Notes: generated by a model not told the origin, from the letters alone. DNA of 64,000 nucleotides from Leptospiraceae bacterium (GCA_016711485.1 JADJSX010000006.1:41001-105000); one strand, 5' to 3'; counted from the first letter of the stretch, positions 50,940 through 60,039 are shown. Translations and numbers: made by a program.

Positions 50940-53213
50940 CTTTCCTTGGCTCTTTCCTTTTGTTTGAAAGCAAATTTGAATAATATCGCAGACCCAAGTA
51001 AGGGAAGTGGTATTTTTTATGCCTATTCTCTCGTGCCGATGGCATTAACGGGTTCTTTGGAAGTAATTCCTGTTGCTCTGGAGACTAACGTAGGAAATTT
51101 GCCAACCTCTATTGATAACGGAACAACAATAAACAATATTGAAGTAAAATTCAATAAAGATATTGAATCAGATTCCACGATAACGGTGAGATCTACTGAC
51201 CCAATGCTCAAAGTAAATGGTCTCGATTTAGTTACTCTCTCTTTTACAGTAGCTAATGCGCGCACTCCGCAGATAGTATCCCTCTCCGCAAGCTCAGAAA
51301 GTTTAGTTGATGTGGGTGTAATTCTTGAATTTGAAAGTCCTTTGGTTCCTAAGACACAAAAGGTAGTAATTGTAAAAAATACTGGAAACCAACAGGCATT
51401 GATTGTGAAAGATACTCTGGGTGTAACTTTAGTGAGCGGGAGAGAAGTGACTAATACTATGCCTGGGGATCAGTTCACGTATAATGTTACTTTAAAATAT
51501 CAACCGTCAGAAAATATTACTATTCTATTGGAAACAAATACTTATTCAGACTCGCCTACAATTGATAAAACTCAGATTATTTTTACACCACAGAATTACA
51601 ATGTTCCCCAATCGTTTACTGTGACACTCGCGCCTATTTCGTCAACTTATCAACCTTCCTATATTAGGGGTTATTCAGTGTATGCCAAATTGACGGAATC
51701 GACTATTGGATTTTCTGCAAATTATACTCAGTATGTAACACCGGCCATAGTTGTATCAGGTTCTACTACCATTAATAAAGGTGCAACCTCAAATTTAGGA
51801 ATAAGTCTATCTCATATGCCTGATGCAAATCGCATCGTAACCGTAACGCTAAGCCAATCTAATTTTTTTAGTCTTGATAAAACGTCTTTTACATTTACTC
51901 CGGCTAATTATAATATTCCCCAAACATTACAAGCAACTGTATCTTCTCAAGATTATATTTTTGGGGAGATTACTGCTACTTTTGCGACAGCCGGCGGGGG
52001 TTATCCAAGTAATGCAATCAAATTTAGTGTCAATGACCCACTTAATTCTTACTTAGATGTATCCGGTGGAGATGTGAATAGTTCTGGAAACTACCCATCT
52101 ATTGTAATTGATACTCAAAATTCTAAATTGCTAATTGCTAGAACCTTTAGTACTGATTATTATTCTTCATTGTTAAGACTTTCTATTTGCAACCTAGATG
52201 GAACTTCCTGTTCTACAAAAGATATTTCTACGCTAGCAGGTCAGGGAAATGGTTCTGGAAACTACCCATCTATTGCAGTGGATACTGTTAATTCTAAAAT
52301 ATTAATTGCTACGGAAAATGTAGCGAACAATCGCAAGCCTTCTCTTTTTATTTGTAATTTAGATGGTTCGTCCTGTACTCATCATGATATTTCGGCAGGT
52401 AGAGGAGATCGGAGTGGGGAATCCCCAAAATTACTTGTGGATTCTGTAAATAATAAGGTTTTATTATTCACTCGAAACTCAGAGTCAGGATTAAGTAATC
52501 GTTTGAGTCTATTTAGATGTAATTTGAACGCAACTAGCTGCACATTTTCAGATATTTCCGCTGGAACAGGGAATCAGTCTGCTTACTCGGGGTCTAGAAT
52601 AGCAGCAGGTATTGATACTGCTAATTCAAAATTAGTAGTAGTAACTAATAATAATTTTCTATCAAACAATAGAAGACCTTCTTTGTTTCGATGCGATATG
52701 GATGGGGCAAATTGCACTTACACCGATATTTCTACCGGACAGGGAGATAATTCTGGAAAAAATCCGTCTCTCGCAATTGACTCTGTAAACGGGAAGTTAT
52801 ATGTAACCACTAGTAGATATAGTTCAAAATATAGAGCTTCTGTTTTTAAGTGTGATTTAGATGGAACCTCTTGTTCTCATACAGACCTCACAACTACGTA
52901 TGATGTACAGTCAGCTTTAGGTAACAGTATTGCAATAGACCAGACCAATAGCAAAGTTTTAGTCGCGACTACTTACACTACTAACAATACCAACTACTAT
53001 CCAGGATTATATAGGTGCAGTTTGAGTATGACAAATTGTTCTTTTAATAACTTAGCACTAACGGGGCAATCAATCGACGATGACATGAACGGGCAATCTA
53101 TCGATATGGTTATTGATACAATTTCTGCAATTCCTAGAGTTTTGGTTGTTGCCACAGATAGTTCTTTCCGTAAGTCATACTTGGCTAGAATTATTAGGAA
53201 TTACGTCGACTAA
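50913..53213 (+). CDS. Propeller-like lipoprotein, paralogue 1
   Basis: The 766-residue product has a lipoprotein signal peptide (LLSLALSFC, Cys17) and an N-terminal beta-rich region (20-160). Two Ig/Calx-beta-like repeats follow, recognisable by IIFTPQNYNVPQSFTVTL and FTFTPANYNIPQTLQATV (about 170-375). The C-terminal half has seven repeats of about 50-60 residues of the form SGNYPSIAVDTVNSKILIATEN...LFICNLDGSSC. Six repeats carry a CX6C pair, and the last lacks it. This suggests a seven-bladed beta-propeller with a disulfide per blade, displayed on the cell surface. A near twin lies at 54256. Function unknown; adhesion or ligand binding is a guess. Confidence 0.8.
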   Translation: MKTKLLTILLSLALSFCLKANLNNIADPSKGSGIFYAYSLVPMALTGSLEVIPVALETNVGNLPTSIDNGTTINNIEVKFNKDIESDSTITVRSTDPMLKVNGLDLVTLSFTVANARTPQIVSLSASSESLVDVGVILEFESPLVPKTQKVVIVKNTGNQQALIVKDTLGVTLVSGREVTNTMPGDQFTYNVTLKYQPSENITILLETNTYSDSPTIDKTQIIFTPQNYNVPQSFTVTLAPISSTYQPSYIRGYSVYAKLTESTIGFSANYTQYVTPAIVVSGSTTINKGATSNLGISLSHMPDANRIVTVTLSQSNFFSLDKTSFTFTPANYNIPQTLQATVSSQDYIFGEITATFATAGGGYPSNAIKFSVNDPLNSYLDVSGGDVNSSGNYPSIVIDTQNSKLLIARTFSTDYYSSLLRLSICNLDGTSCSTKDISTLAGQGNGSGNYPSIAVDTVNSKILIATENVANNRKPSLFICNLDGSSCTHHDISAGRGDRSGESPKLLVDSVNNKVLLFTRNSESGLSNRLSLFRCNLNATSCTFSDISAGTGNQSAYSGSRIAAGIDTANSKLVVVTNNNFLSNNRRPSLFRCDMDGANCTYTDISTGQGDNSGKNPSLAIDSVNGKLYVTTSRYSSKYRASVFKCDLDGTSCSHTDLTTTYDVQSALGNSIAIDQTNSKVLVATTYTTNNTNYYPGLYRCSLSMTNCSFNNLALTGQSIDDDMNGQSIDMVIDTISAIPRVLVVATDSSFRKSYLARIIRNYVD

Positions 53214-53218
53214 CCGCA

Positions 53219-53692
53219 ATGAAAAAAACTTTTATCTTACTTCTACTTTTCTTTTTTAGTTTAGCCGCTCAAGAGGCTCCTTCTTCCTTTATGTTGATCC
53301 AAGAATCAAGCGGGGAGCCTGTTTTTTTTAAGGAGTATGTTAAGAAAAAACCTATCATTCTCAATTTTTGGGCAACCTATTGTGTTCCCTGCAAAAAAGA
53401 AATGCCAGAGATACAACAACTTGCTAAAGAAACAGGAAAAGCCCAATTAATATTCATAAGCATAGACCCATCGAGTGAAAAGGAAAAAGTAAGAGCTTTC
53501 CTCTCCGAAGCAGGAATTAGCGAAACTGTTTTACTTGATATTTATCAGGTAGCGGCTAAGGCGTATTTGCCTTCTTTGGAAGTTCCAGCTACATTTCTAA
53601 TTGGAAGTGATGGACAGATAAAATTTAAAACCATTGGTTATACAGATAAAACTATCAAAGAGCTTCGGTCAAGAATTCCGAAATTAAAATAA
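53219..53692 (+). CDS. TlpA/ResA-like exported thioredoxin
   Basis: The 157-residue product has a signal peptide (MKKTFILLLLFFFSLAAQ) and a thioredoxin fold with the active site FWATYCVPCKKEMPEIQQL (CVPC, about residues 55-58), a central ISIDPSSEKEKVRAFL insertion and the cis-Pro loop VPATFLIG. Family members reduce or isomerise disulfides outside the cytoplasm. Its place directly after a lipoprotein with many paired cysteines suggests it may help form or repair those bonds. That is inference from adjacency only; no copy follows the second paralogue. Confidence 0.88.
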   Translation: MKKTFILLLLFFFSLAAQEAPSSFMLIQESSGEPVFFKEYVKKKPIILNFWATYCVPCKKEMPEIQQLAKETGKAQLIFISIDPSSEKEKVRAFLSEAGISETVLLDIYQVAAKAYLPSLEVPATFLIGSDGQIKFKTIGYTDKTIKELRSRIPKLK

Positions 53693-53696
53693 TCCT

Positions 53697-54137
53697 ATGC
53701 GTTCTATTCTAATTACAATCTGTATTTTACTTTCACTTCTTTCCTGTGCATCAGCGGATAATAAGTTGATAAACGATAAACGAACTAAACGGTTTTTGAT
53801 TCCTGTCTTTCAGTATTCTCTTTATGATAGAGAAAAAAATCTAAAAATGACTAAATCCTTTGCGAAAGAATGGAATGAAGTTTCTGGGTTTGAGTATTTT
53901 ATTAAAGATAAAAAAATTGCAGAGGATACTTTGCGTTCCGGTTCTTTAATCCCTTCTACAAATTATTCTATTGATTGTGAATTCCATGAGCTCGGCGCGA
54001 AAGTAGTATTAGTCTGCAAACTGAAGGACTTAGAAAATGGGGAAATAATTTCTTCTGATTCTTACCAAGGTAAGGATATAAGCCAGATTGAATCAGGTCT
54101 TCGAAATATCGCAAAGAATTTATATTCAGGTAATTGA
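53697..54137 (+). CDS. Small lipoprotein
   Basis: The 146-residue product has a lipoprotein signal peptide (ILITICILLSLLSCASAD, Cys17) and a mixed alpha/beta body (RFLIPVFQYSLYDREKNLKMTKSFAKEW, then YSIDCEFHELGAKVVLVCKLKDLENGEIISSDSYQG). The last part, with a strand pair that repeats ENGEII after KLKDL, resembles the end of CsgG/TolB-N-type domains seen in the gene at 49935. It lies 4 bases after the thioredoxin stop and is probably translated from the same message. Confidence 0.6.
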   Translation: MRSILITICILLSLLSCASADNKLINDKRTKRFLIPVFQYSLYDREKNLKMTKSFAKEWNEVSGFEYFIKDKKIAEDTLRSGSLIPSTNYSIDCEFHELGAKVVLVCKLKDLENGEIISSDSYQGKDISQIESGLRNIAKNLYSGN

Positions 54138-54198
54138 CTTTTTTTAAATTCGGTATATCAAATGACAGAATTATTTCTTTTTAAAATAGCAAGAATGC

Positions 54199-54282
54199 AA
54201 TTATAATTATTTTATAATACAAGTTAAATATCAATTTTGATAAGGTGAAAAAAAAATGAAAACAAAACTATTGACAATCCTA
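54199..54282. repeat. 84-bp direct repeat, derived copy
   Basis: This is identical to 50856-50939. Here the first 42 bases are an orphan tail of the CsgG-like gene with no gene in front, left behind when the lipoprotein gene was duplicated. It supplies the ribosome site (AAGGTG) of paralogue 2. Confidence 0.9.
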
Positions 54283-56580
54283 ATTTCGCTCTTTCTTTCA
54301 TTCTGTATGAAAGCCAATTTGAATAATATTGCAGACCCAAATAAGGGAAGCGGAATTTTTTATGCCTATTCCCTTGTTCCAATGGCATTAACGGGTTCTT
54401 TGGAAGTAATTCCTGTTGCTCTGGAGACTAACGTAGAAAATTTACCAACCTCTATTGATAACGGAACAACAATAAACAATATTGAAGTAAAATTCAATAA
54501 AGATATTGAAGCGGACTCCAGTATAACTGTAAGGTCTACCGATCCAATGCTAAAAGTAAATGGGTTAGATGAAGTTACTTTTACTTTTACAAAGGCTAAT
54601 GCACGTATTCCGCAAATCGTCGCCATTTCTGCGAGTTCTGAAAGTTTGGCTGATGTTGGTGTAATTCTTGAATTTGAAAGCCCTTTAGTTCCAAAAACTC
54701 AAAAAGTGGTAATTGTAAAAAATGGTTTTAATCAACAAGCATTGATAGTGAAAGATAATCAAAATATAACTTTAGTGAGCGGTGCAACTTTGATTACAAT
54801 GCCCGGGGACCAATTCATATATAAAGTTACTTTAAAATATCAACCAACAGAAAATGTTACTATCCCACTAGAAACTGGTTCGGGATCGGATTCACCTATC
54901 CTAGATAAAACTCAGCTTATATTTACACCTCAGAATTACAATGTACCGCAAACCGTTATAGTAACATTGGCATCTATTTCGGCTACATTTCAGCCTTCGT
55001 ATGCTAGAGGTTTTTCATTTTATATTAAATTGACTCCAGGAATTATTGGATTTTCTGCAAATTATTCCCAAATTATAACTTCAGCTATTTCTGTAACTGG
55101 TACAACTACTTTTAATAAAGGTTCTAGTTCAAATTTAGGGATTAGCCTCTCACATAAACCAGATGCTAATCGTACGGTTACGGTAACTCTAAATCAGTCT
55201 AATTTTATAAGTCTTGATAAAACATCTTTTACATTTACACCGGAGAATTATAATATTCCTCAATTCCTACAGGTGACCGTATCTTTACAAGATTATATCT
55301 TTTCTGATGTTACAGCTACTTTTGCTACAACAGGAGGTTATCCGAGTAATCCGATCAAGTTTACTATTAACGATCCTGTTAATTCTTATTTAGATGTAAC
55401 TGGTGGAGATGTGGATAAATCAGGGCGTTATCCATCGATTGCAATCGACACATTAAATTCAAAATTATTAATTGCAAGAGCCTATCATCCTTCAACAGGA
55501 GTACATTATTACTATTTTTCACAATTAAGACTTTCCATCTGCAATCTAGATGGAACTTCCTGTTCTACAAAAGATATTTCTACGCTAGCAGGTCAGGGAA
55601 ATGGGTCTGGAAATTTTCCATCTATGGTGGTGGATACAGTTAATTCAAAAATATTGATTGCTACGGAAAATTACGCTAATAATAATAAACCATCGCTCTT
55701 TCGCTGCGAATTAGATGGGACATCTTGCACTCATCATGATATTTCTTCGGGTAGAGGGAACCGAAGTGGATTATCCCCTAAATTACTTTTAGATACTATG
55801 AATAATAAAATTCTATTGCTTACACGAAATTCAGAAACAGAAGCAGGTTTTGCAGATAGACTGACTTTATTTCGCTGTAATCTCGATGCCACAGACTGTA
55901 CATTTAGCGATATTTCAGCGGGCAAAGGTAATGTATCCGCATTTAGCGACAATCGTATTGCAGGAGGAATTGATTATACAAACTTAAAACTTTTAGCGGT
56001 TACTAATAATAATTTTATAACAAACAATGGAAGACCTTTTTTGTATCGATGTGATTTGGATGGAGCTAATTGCACCAATACCGATATTTCTGCAGGACAG
56101 GGAGATAAGTCTGGGGGAAATCCATCTCTTGCAATTGACCCTGTAAATGGAAAATTATTTGTAACTACACGTAAATATAATTCAGCTAAACTCAAATATA
56201 CTGCCTCTCTTTTTAAATGTGAACTGAACGGGAATTCTTGTTCCCACCTAGATCTTAGTAATACGTTTGATATTAGTGCATATGATAACACTATTTTTCT
56301 TGATCAAGTTAATAGTAAGGTACTCGTTGTCTCTACTTACTCTCTAGATTATTCCAATTATTTCCCAGGAATATATAGATGCAGTTACAATTTAACAAAT
56401 TGCTCTTATAATAACTTATCATTAAGAGGTGATTCAGTTTTTTCTCATATCGGTAGACCAAATCTTGATTTGGTTATTGATACAATTTCTGCAATTCCTA
56501 GAATTCTAGTTGTCGTAACAGGCAATGCTACAACCCAAAAGTCTTACTTAGCTAGAATTATTAGGAATTACGCAGATTAA
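54256..56580 (+). CDS. Propeller-like lipoprotein, paralogue 2
   Basis: The 774-residue product is a full-length paralogue of the 50913 gene with the same signal peptide (LISLFLSFC), N-terminal region, two FTPxNYNxPQ repeats and seven C-terminal repeats with CX6C pairs. Nucleotide identity is patchy: some blocks (about 54390-54513, 55540-55605) are nearly identical to the first copy, while others have many silent and replacement changes. The copy has several small insertions, for example a longer first blade (AYHPSTGVHYYYFSQ). It is intact, so both proteins may be expressed; different ligands or antigenic variation are possible. Confidence 0.8.
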   Translation: MKTKLLTILISLFLSFCMKANLNNIADPNKGSGIFYAYSLVPMALTGSLEVIPVALETNVENLPTSIDNGTTINNIEVKFNKDIEADSSITVRSTDPMLKVNGLDEVTFTFTKANARIPQIVAISASSESLADVGVILEFESPLVPKTQKVVIVKNGFNQQALIVKDNQNITLVSGATLITMPGDQFIYKVTLKYQPTENVTIPLETGSGSDSPILDKTQLIFTPQNYNVPQTVIVTLASISATFQPSYARGFSFYIKLTPGIIGFSANYSQIITSAISVTGTTTFNKGSSSNLGISLSHKPDANRTVTVTLNQSNFISLDKTSFTFTPENYNIPQFLQVTVSLQDYIFSDVTATFATTGGYPSNPIKFTINDPVNSYLDVTGGDVDKSGRYPSIAIDTLNSKLLIARAYHPSTGVHYYYFSQLRLSICNLDGTSCSTKDISTLAGQGNGSGNFPSMVVDTVNSKILIATENYANNNKPSLFRCELDGTSCTHHDISSGRGNRSGLSPKLLLDTMNNKILLLTRNSETEAGFADRLTLFRCNLDATDCTFSDISAGKGNVSAFSDNRIAGGIDYTNLKLLAVTNNNFITNNGRPFLYRCDLDGANCTNTDISAGQGDKSGGNPSLAIDPVNGKLFVTTRKYNSAKLKYTASLFKCELNGNSCSHLDLSNTFDISAYDNTIFLDQVNSKVLVVSTYSLDYSNYFPGIYRCSYNLTNCSYNNLSLRGDSVFSHIGRPNLDLVIDTISAIPRILVVVTGNATTQKSYLARIIRNYAD

Positions 56581-56585
56581 CCGTT

Positions 56586-56771
56586 ATGAAAATTAAATAC
56601 CTATCTCTGTTAATCATTTGGAGGGCTGCTGAACCCCAAAAAACTAAGATTGGAATTAATATTAACAAAGATTCGTTAATAGATGGATATGGGAATGTGA
56701 TTTCAAGTGAGAATAACGGTGGTATGTCGCATATTATAAATGGAGTGATTGCCGAAACTCCGAAGCATTAG
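56586..56771 (+). CDS. Short ORF, possible gene remnant
   Basis: A 61-codon frame starts 5 bases after paralogue 2, in the same relative place as the thioredoxin gene after paralogue 1, and shares the ATGAAAA start. It opens with a short hydrophobic stretch (KIKYLSLLIIW) and then becomes hydrophilic (KIGININKDSLIDGYGNVIS) without domain features. It may be a chimera of a signal-peptide start and unrelated sequence, formed when the duplication was truncated. Low confidence that it is a functional gene. Confidence 0.35.
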   Translation: MKIKYLSLLIIWRAAEPQKTKIGININKDSLIDGYGNVISSENNGGMSHIINGVIAETPKH

Positions 56772-56888
56772 TTGAACCATGCGAAGGAAACTATTTAAGT
56801 AGAATTTTCGGGAACTCGGAGTAATAAGTTAGATGCAAATCAGCCACCCTGCGTTATGAACTTCTAAACAACTAAGTTTAAAAAAACC

Positions 56889-56914
56889 TTGACAACTGAC
56901 ACTCTAAGTGTCAG
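56889..56914 (+). promoter_or_regulatory. Promoter and operator dyad of the Phd-type antitoxin gene
   Basis: A perfect TTGACA (56889-56894) is followed at once by the exact inverted repeat CTGACACT-CTA-AGTGTCAG (56896-56914), which fills the space between -35 and the expected -10. This is the classic position for an autorepressor of a toxin-antitoxin operon. The ATG is at 56924, only about 10 bases beyond the dyad and without a Shine-Dalgarno sequence, so the transcript may be leaderless. Confidence 0.65.
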
Positions 56915-56923
56915 ATTAAACAA

Positions 56924-57169
56924 ATGACTTCCATTACAATGCTAGATTTGCGAAAGAATTCCAACATTCTTTTGGAAAAACTAAAAAGAAAGGAGAAAAT
57001 ACTTCTTTCTTTTCGCGGCAAACCTGTTGCTACGATTCATCCTATTTCTCAGGAAAGCGATTGGGAATCTGATTCATTTTTGCAATTTATCAATTCTCTT
57101 CCAAAATCTACTAAAAAGAAATCTAAACTTTCCAATGAAGAAATTGATTCTTTAGTTTATGGCATCTAA
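56924..57169 (+). CDS. Phd/YefM-type antitoxin
   Basis: The 81-residue product has the prevent-host-death N-terminal fold (MTSITMLDLRKNSNILLEKLKRKEKILLSFRGKPVATIHPI) that binds operator DNA, followed by a charged, probably disordered toxin-binding tail. It overlaps the PIN-domain toxin gene by 11 bases. The operator dyad upstream fits autoregulation. Together they form a complete type II module. Confidence 0.88.
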   Translation: MTSITMLDLRKNSNILLEKLKRKEKILLSFRGKPVATIHPISQESDWESDSFLQFINSLPKSTKKKSKLSNEEIDSLVYGI

Positions 57170-57596
57170 TAAGGATTCTAAATATCCTTTTTGGGATACC
57201 TCCGGTTGGTTTTCTTTGATTATTCCCTCTGAATCAAATCATAATAAAGCTAAAAAAATAGCTGACCAACTTCAAAAAAGTAAACTACCTTTTTTTACAT
57301 CTGATCTCGTAATTCAAGAGACCATGACACTGCTTATGGCCCGCAAAGAAACAGAGAAAGCAAAACAATTTTGGGCAAGTCTTACTGAATCAAAAGTAAT
57401 TCGTTTAGAACGCATAGATGAATCTAGATTTCAAAAATCAGGTGATTATTTCGCAAAGTATATAGACCAAGGTTACTCCTTTGTAGACGCTTCTTCCTTT
57501 GTTTTAATGAAAGAATTTAGAATAACGACTGCTGTTTCAACAGATAAGCATTTTACCAAAGCTGGATTTAAAAAACTTTTAGATGGAAACGGCTAA
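57159..57596 (+). CDS. VapC-type PIN-domain toxin
   Basis: PIN toxins are Mg-dependent ribonucleases, often cutting tRNA or rRNA. The 145-residue product has the expected acidic residues: Asp14 in FWDTSGW, Glu at about 48 in DLVIQETMTLLMAR, and the late Asp pair in SFVDASSFVLM and VSTDKHF. The length fits the family. The start at ATG 57159 lies inside the antitoxin gene. It ends 4 bases from the convergent acyltransferase gene. Confidence 0.88.
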   Translation: MASNKDSKYPFWDTSGWFSLIIPSESNHNKAKKIADQLQKSKLPFFTSDLVIQETMTLLMARKETEKAKQFWASLTESKVIRLERIDESRFQKSGDYFAKYIDQGYSFVDASSFVLMKEFRITTAVSTDKHFTKAGFKKLLDGNG

Positions 57597-57599
57597 AGA

Positions 57600-58265
57600 C
57601 TATTCTGCTTCCTCTTTCGAAGTCTGCATCGGAAACGTATATTCCAAATTCGAAAGAGTCGCTATCTCCTTCATCTTTTCGTGCAAGTAACTCTCTGCAT
57701 TATCCTCTTTTGTAAAATAAGCCACTTTACCAATGCGAATGGTGACTGAGGTTCGCCATTTTTCGTGACCATATTCGAAGCCGACGCAGATGACTTGGAG
57801 CGGATGTTCGGGTTTACCCGCTATGACACGAAAGCCAGGCACTTTTCCTTTACCCATTTTCCAAGGGAAAAAAGTTTGTTCGGGGAAAAGACAGAGTAGT
57901 TGATTGTGGTATAATACGTGTTTGGCGAAGGTGAAACTTTCTTTTGTTTTTTCTGGATTTTTTCGGTCGATAGGAATTCCGCCACATTTTAGAAGATAGC
58001 CGAATAGATAGGGCAGATTTAGAGTATCTTTCATAATACACCAAGCGCGTCGTCCTGATTTTGCGAATAGGGCAGCGCAACCGAGGGGAATATCATTTAG
58101 CCGCTGGTGTTTTGCGAGGACGAGGAGGGGGCCGGTTTTAGGAATATTTTCTCCTCCTTCAATTCGAATTTTATAGAGAAATCGAAGTAGGATTCCACCA
58201 AAGAAATATATACTGAGTGTGGCAAACCATGTTTGTCCGGGATGTTTTTTAGAGCGTAGTTTCAA
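57600..58265 (-). CDS. 1-acylglycerol-3-phosphate acyltransferase (PlsC-like)
   Basis: The family esterifies lysophosphatidate to phosphatidate at the inner membrane. The 221-residue product has an N-terminal hydrophobic segment, the catalytic HX4D motif in LAKHQRLNDIPLG (about 52-57), the GGIPIDRKNP block and an altered FPEQTFFPW where most members have FPEGTRS. That change in the acyl-acceptor-binding motif hints at another acceptor. Its start overlaps the preceding gene by 4 bases, in a three-gene minus-strand operon. Confidence 0.85.
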   Translation of the reverse strand: MKLRSKKHPGQTWFATLSIYFFGGILLRFLYKIRIEGGENIPKTGPLLVLAKHQRLNDIPLGCAALFAKSGRRAWCIMKDTLNLPYLFGYLLKCGGIPIDRKNPEKTKESFTFAKHVLYHNQLLCLFPEQTFFPWKMGKGKVPGFRVIAGKPEHPLQVICVGFEYGHEKWRTSVTIRIGKVAYFTKEDNAESYLHEKMKEIATLSNLEYTFPMQTSKEEAE

Positions 58266-58873
58266 TTTGGTATCCTCATTCTAAATATTTGGTTGTTTTG
58301 AATTAAATTAATTTCGGGTGTAAACTTACGGTTTCCCTTTGCAAAAAGATCGAATAATCCTTTCTTTTTAATACGATGAAAAAAAGTATTACATCCTTCC
58401 GTTTTTTTGATTTCTAATTCTTCAATCGTAAATGAAAAAAAATCAGTATTTTTAGGAGTAATGTTTTTGGAATCAAAGCTAATTTTTTTTTGAATACATT
58501 CTTCTTGTTCGTCAGTTGTTAAGGTAAACAATACTTGTATGTCTTCCTTTGGAAAAACACTCGGCAACTTTGATTCGTTTTTTATAAATAAAAAATAACT
58601 GACTGAATCCGGAGATGTTTCATTTGATTTTGTGAAATACATTTCGAAATCAGAGACTTGTATTTTGTTGGATGGTTTAATATTTAATCCTAAACTCCTA
58701 TCTTGTAACAGGATAGAGGTTACAAATAACACACCTATGATATTTGCAAAAATAATATACTGCATCCATGGTCTCTTTTTATTTTTTTGGTTTAGACCAT
58801 CTAAGTATTGCCTAAGTTCTTCCGGTGATCTTGAATGATATCCATTTCCCATAATATTTTCCTTTAATTCCAA
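58262..58873 (-). CDS. Single-pass membrane protein, unknown
   Basis: The 203-residue product has a short cytoplasmic N-terminus (YHSRSPEELRQYLDGLNQKNKKRPW), one membrane helix (about residues 38-57) and a beta-rich outer part (DFEMYFTKSNETSPDSVSYFLFIKNESKLPSVFPKEDIQVLFTL) that looks like an Ig-like fold. No recognised domain. It overlaps both neighbours (10 bases with the upstream lipoprotein, 4 with the acyltransferase), so the three are surely one operon. A role linked to envelope lipids is possible. Confidence 0.65.
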   Translation of the reverse strand: MELKENIMGNGYHSRSPEELRQYLDGLNQKNKKRPWMQYIIFANIIGVLFVTSILLQDRSLGLNIKPSNKIQVSDFEMYFTKSNETSPDSVSYFLFIKNESKLPSVFPKEDIQVLFTLTTDEQEECIQKKISFDSKNITPKNTDFFSFTIEELEIKKTEGCNTFFHRIKKKGLFDLFAKGNRKFTPEINLIQNNQIFRMRIPN

Positions 58874-60039
58874 GAGTATAATTCTAAGTAACCGGAACTT
58901 GTTTTAATGGAATAAAGATTATCGTTTTCATCCATATACATTTCTCGCCAATTCAGTCTTGGAGGCGGAAACTGAAGACGTTTGTTATTAATATGGTTTC
59001 CATCTTTATCGTGTACTTGTAGTTTTACACTTTCTCCTTTATTTTCGGTCTCCCAAATTAAAAACTCTTTATTCGTATTTACTGCGAATAATATTTCAGA
59101 TGGGTATTGAAATTCTTTTAAGAGACTTTCTGGTTCCGTGGAATTAAAAGTGTATCTGTAAATTCTCCTAAACTTAAATCTAGAATCCTTTTTTCCGATA
59201 TAACTAAATGAAACAAGGGCAAATTTACCTTCCTTATGAGGTATCATTGTGTCTAATTTGATAGTATACTCATTAGCCTCTGGAGTGGAAAATATATTTA
59301 AGTTTCCCTCCTTAATTGTTCCGATTAGATCTCCATTTAAATAATAACTGAGTTGCATTTGTTCTGCAAATTTATGATATACGGCTAATCGGTTTTTGTC
59401 GTAAGCATATAAACTTTCTATATAACGGAATGGTTCCGTATTTTTGCCCGTAACCCCGATGATGGAATTCATTTTCCCTTTGCTATCAATATGAAGCAAA
59501 TAAGAGGCAATACTTTCCCGTTCCTTTGTGTCAAAGTAACCGGTATTTTTGGAAAAACTATTTTCCATTTTTGTTTCTTGAATGGTAGTTTCTGCGGAAA
59601 TTCTATTTTGAATATATAAATCATCATCGCTACTTACAGCGAGTAAACCTAATTTACCAAATTTTTGAGTAGAAACTTTTACTTTCAGATTGTAATTAGA
59701 AGGGACATTTCCAAGGATAAAATCCAAGTCACCATCTCCACCGTATACTTTTATATAAGAATTATTATAGTCGGTTATATAAAGCCGATTTGCGTTAGTC
59801 GGTATACGAAATGGTATATTGAGGAGTGCGTTATTTACAACCAGACCTTCAATTTCTGCTATATCAGTTCCAATTTTGATTTTGCTTACCAGTGTTGGCT
59901 TTAGATTATCAATTTTGAAACGAACACAGTTAGTCAATTGAGAAACAAATATTAAAATAATTAGAATATAGATTCTTGGGAAAATTTTTTTTGAATAAGA
60001 AAAAATCATATTGATTATGATAGTTTTTCTTTGAATCAA
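58864..60039 (-). CDS. LIC_12708-family lipoprotein
   Basis: The 391-residue product has a lipoprotein signal peptide (ILIILIFVSQLTNC) and then VRFKIDNLKPTLVSKIKIGTDIAEIEG, a start I know from Leptospira proteins annotated as the LIC_12708 family. The body has repeated NHL-like strands (RLYITDYNNSYIKVYGGDGDLDFILG, DDDLYIQNR, DENDNLYSIKTSSGYLELYSW), consistent with a beta-propeller. This supports a leptospiral host. Function unknown; probably an outer-membrane or periplasmic protein of the same operon as the acyltransferase. Confidence 0.8.
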   Translation of the reverse strand: MIQRKTIIINMIFSYSKKIFPRIYILIILIFVSQLTNCVRFKIDNLKPTLVSKIKIGTDIAEIEGLVVNNALLNIPFRIPTNANRLYITDYNNSYIKVYGGDGDLDFILGNVPSNYNLKVKVSTQKFGKLGLLAVSSDDDLYIQNRISAETTIQETKMENSFSKNTGYFDTKERESIASYLLHIDSKGKMNSIIGVTGKNTEPFRYIESLYAYDKNRLAVYHKFAEQMQLSYYLNGDLIGTIKEGNLNIFSTPEANEYTIKLDTMIPHKEGKFALVSFSYIGKKDSRFKFRRIYRYTFNSTEPESLLKEFQYPSEILFAVNTNKEFLIWETENKGESVKLQVHDKDGNHINNKRLQFPPPRLNWREMYMDENDNLYSIKTSSGYLELYSWN

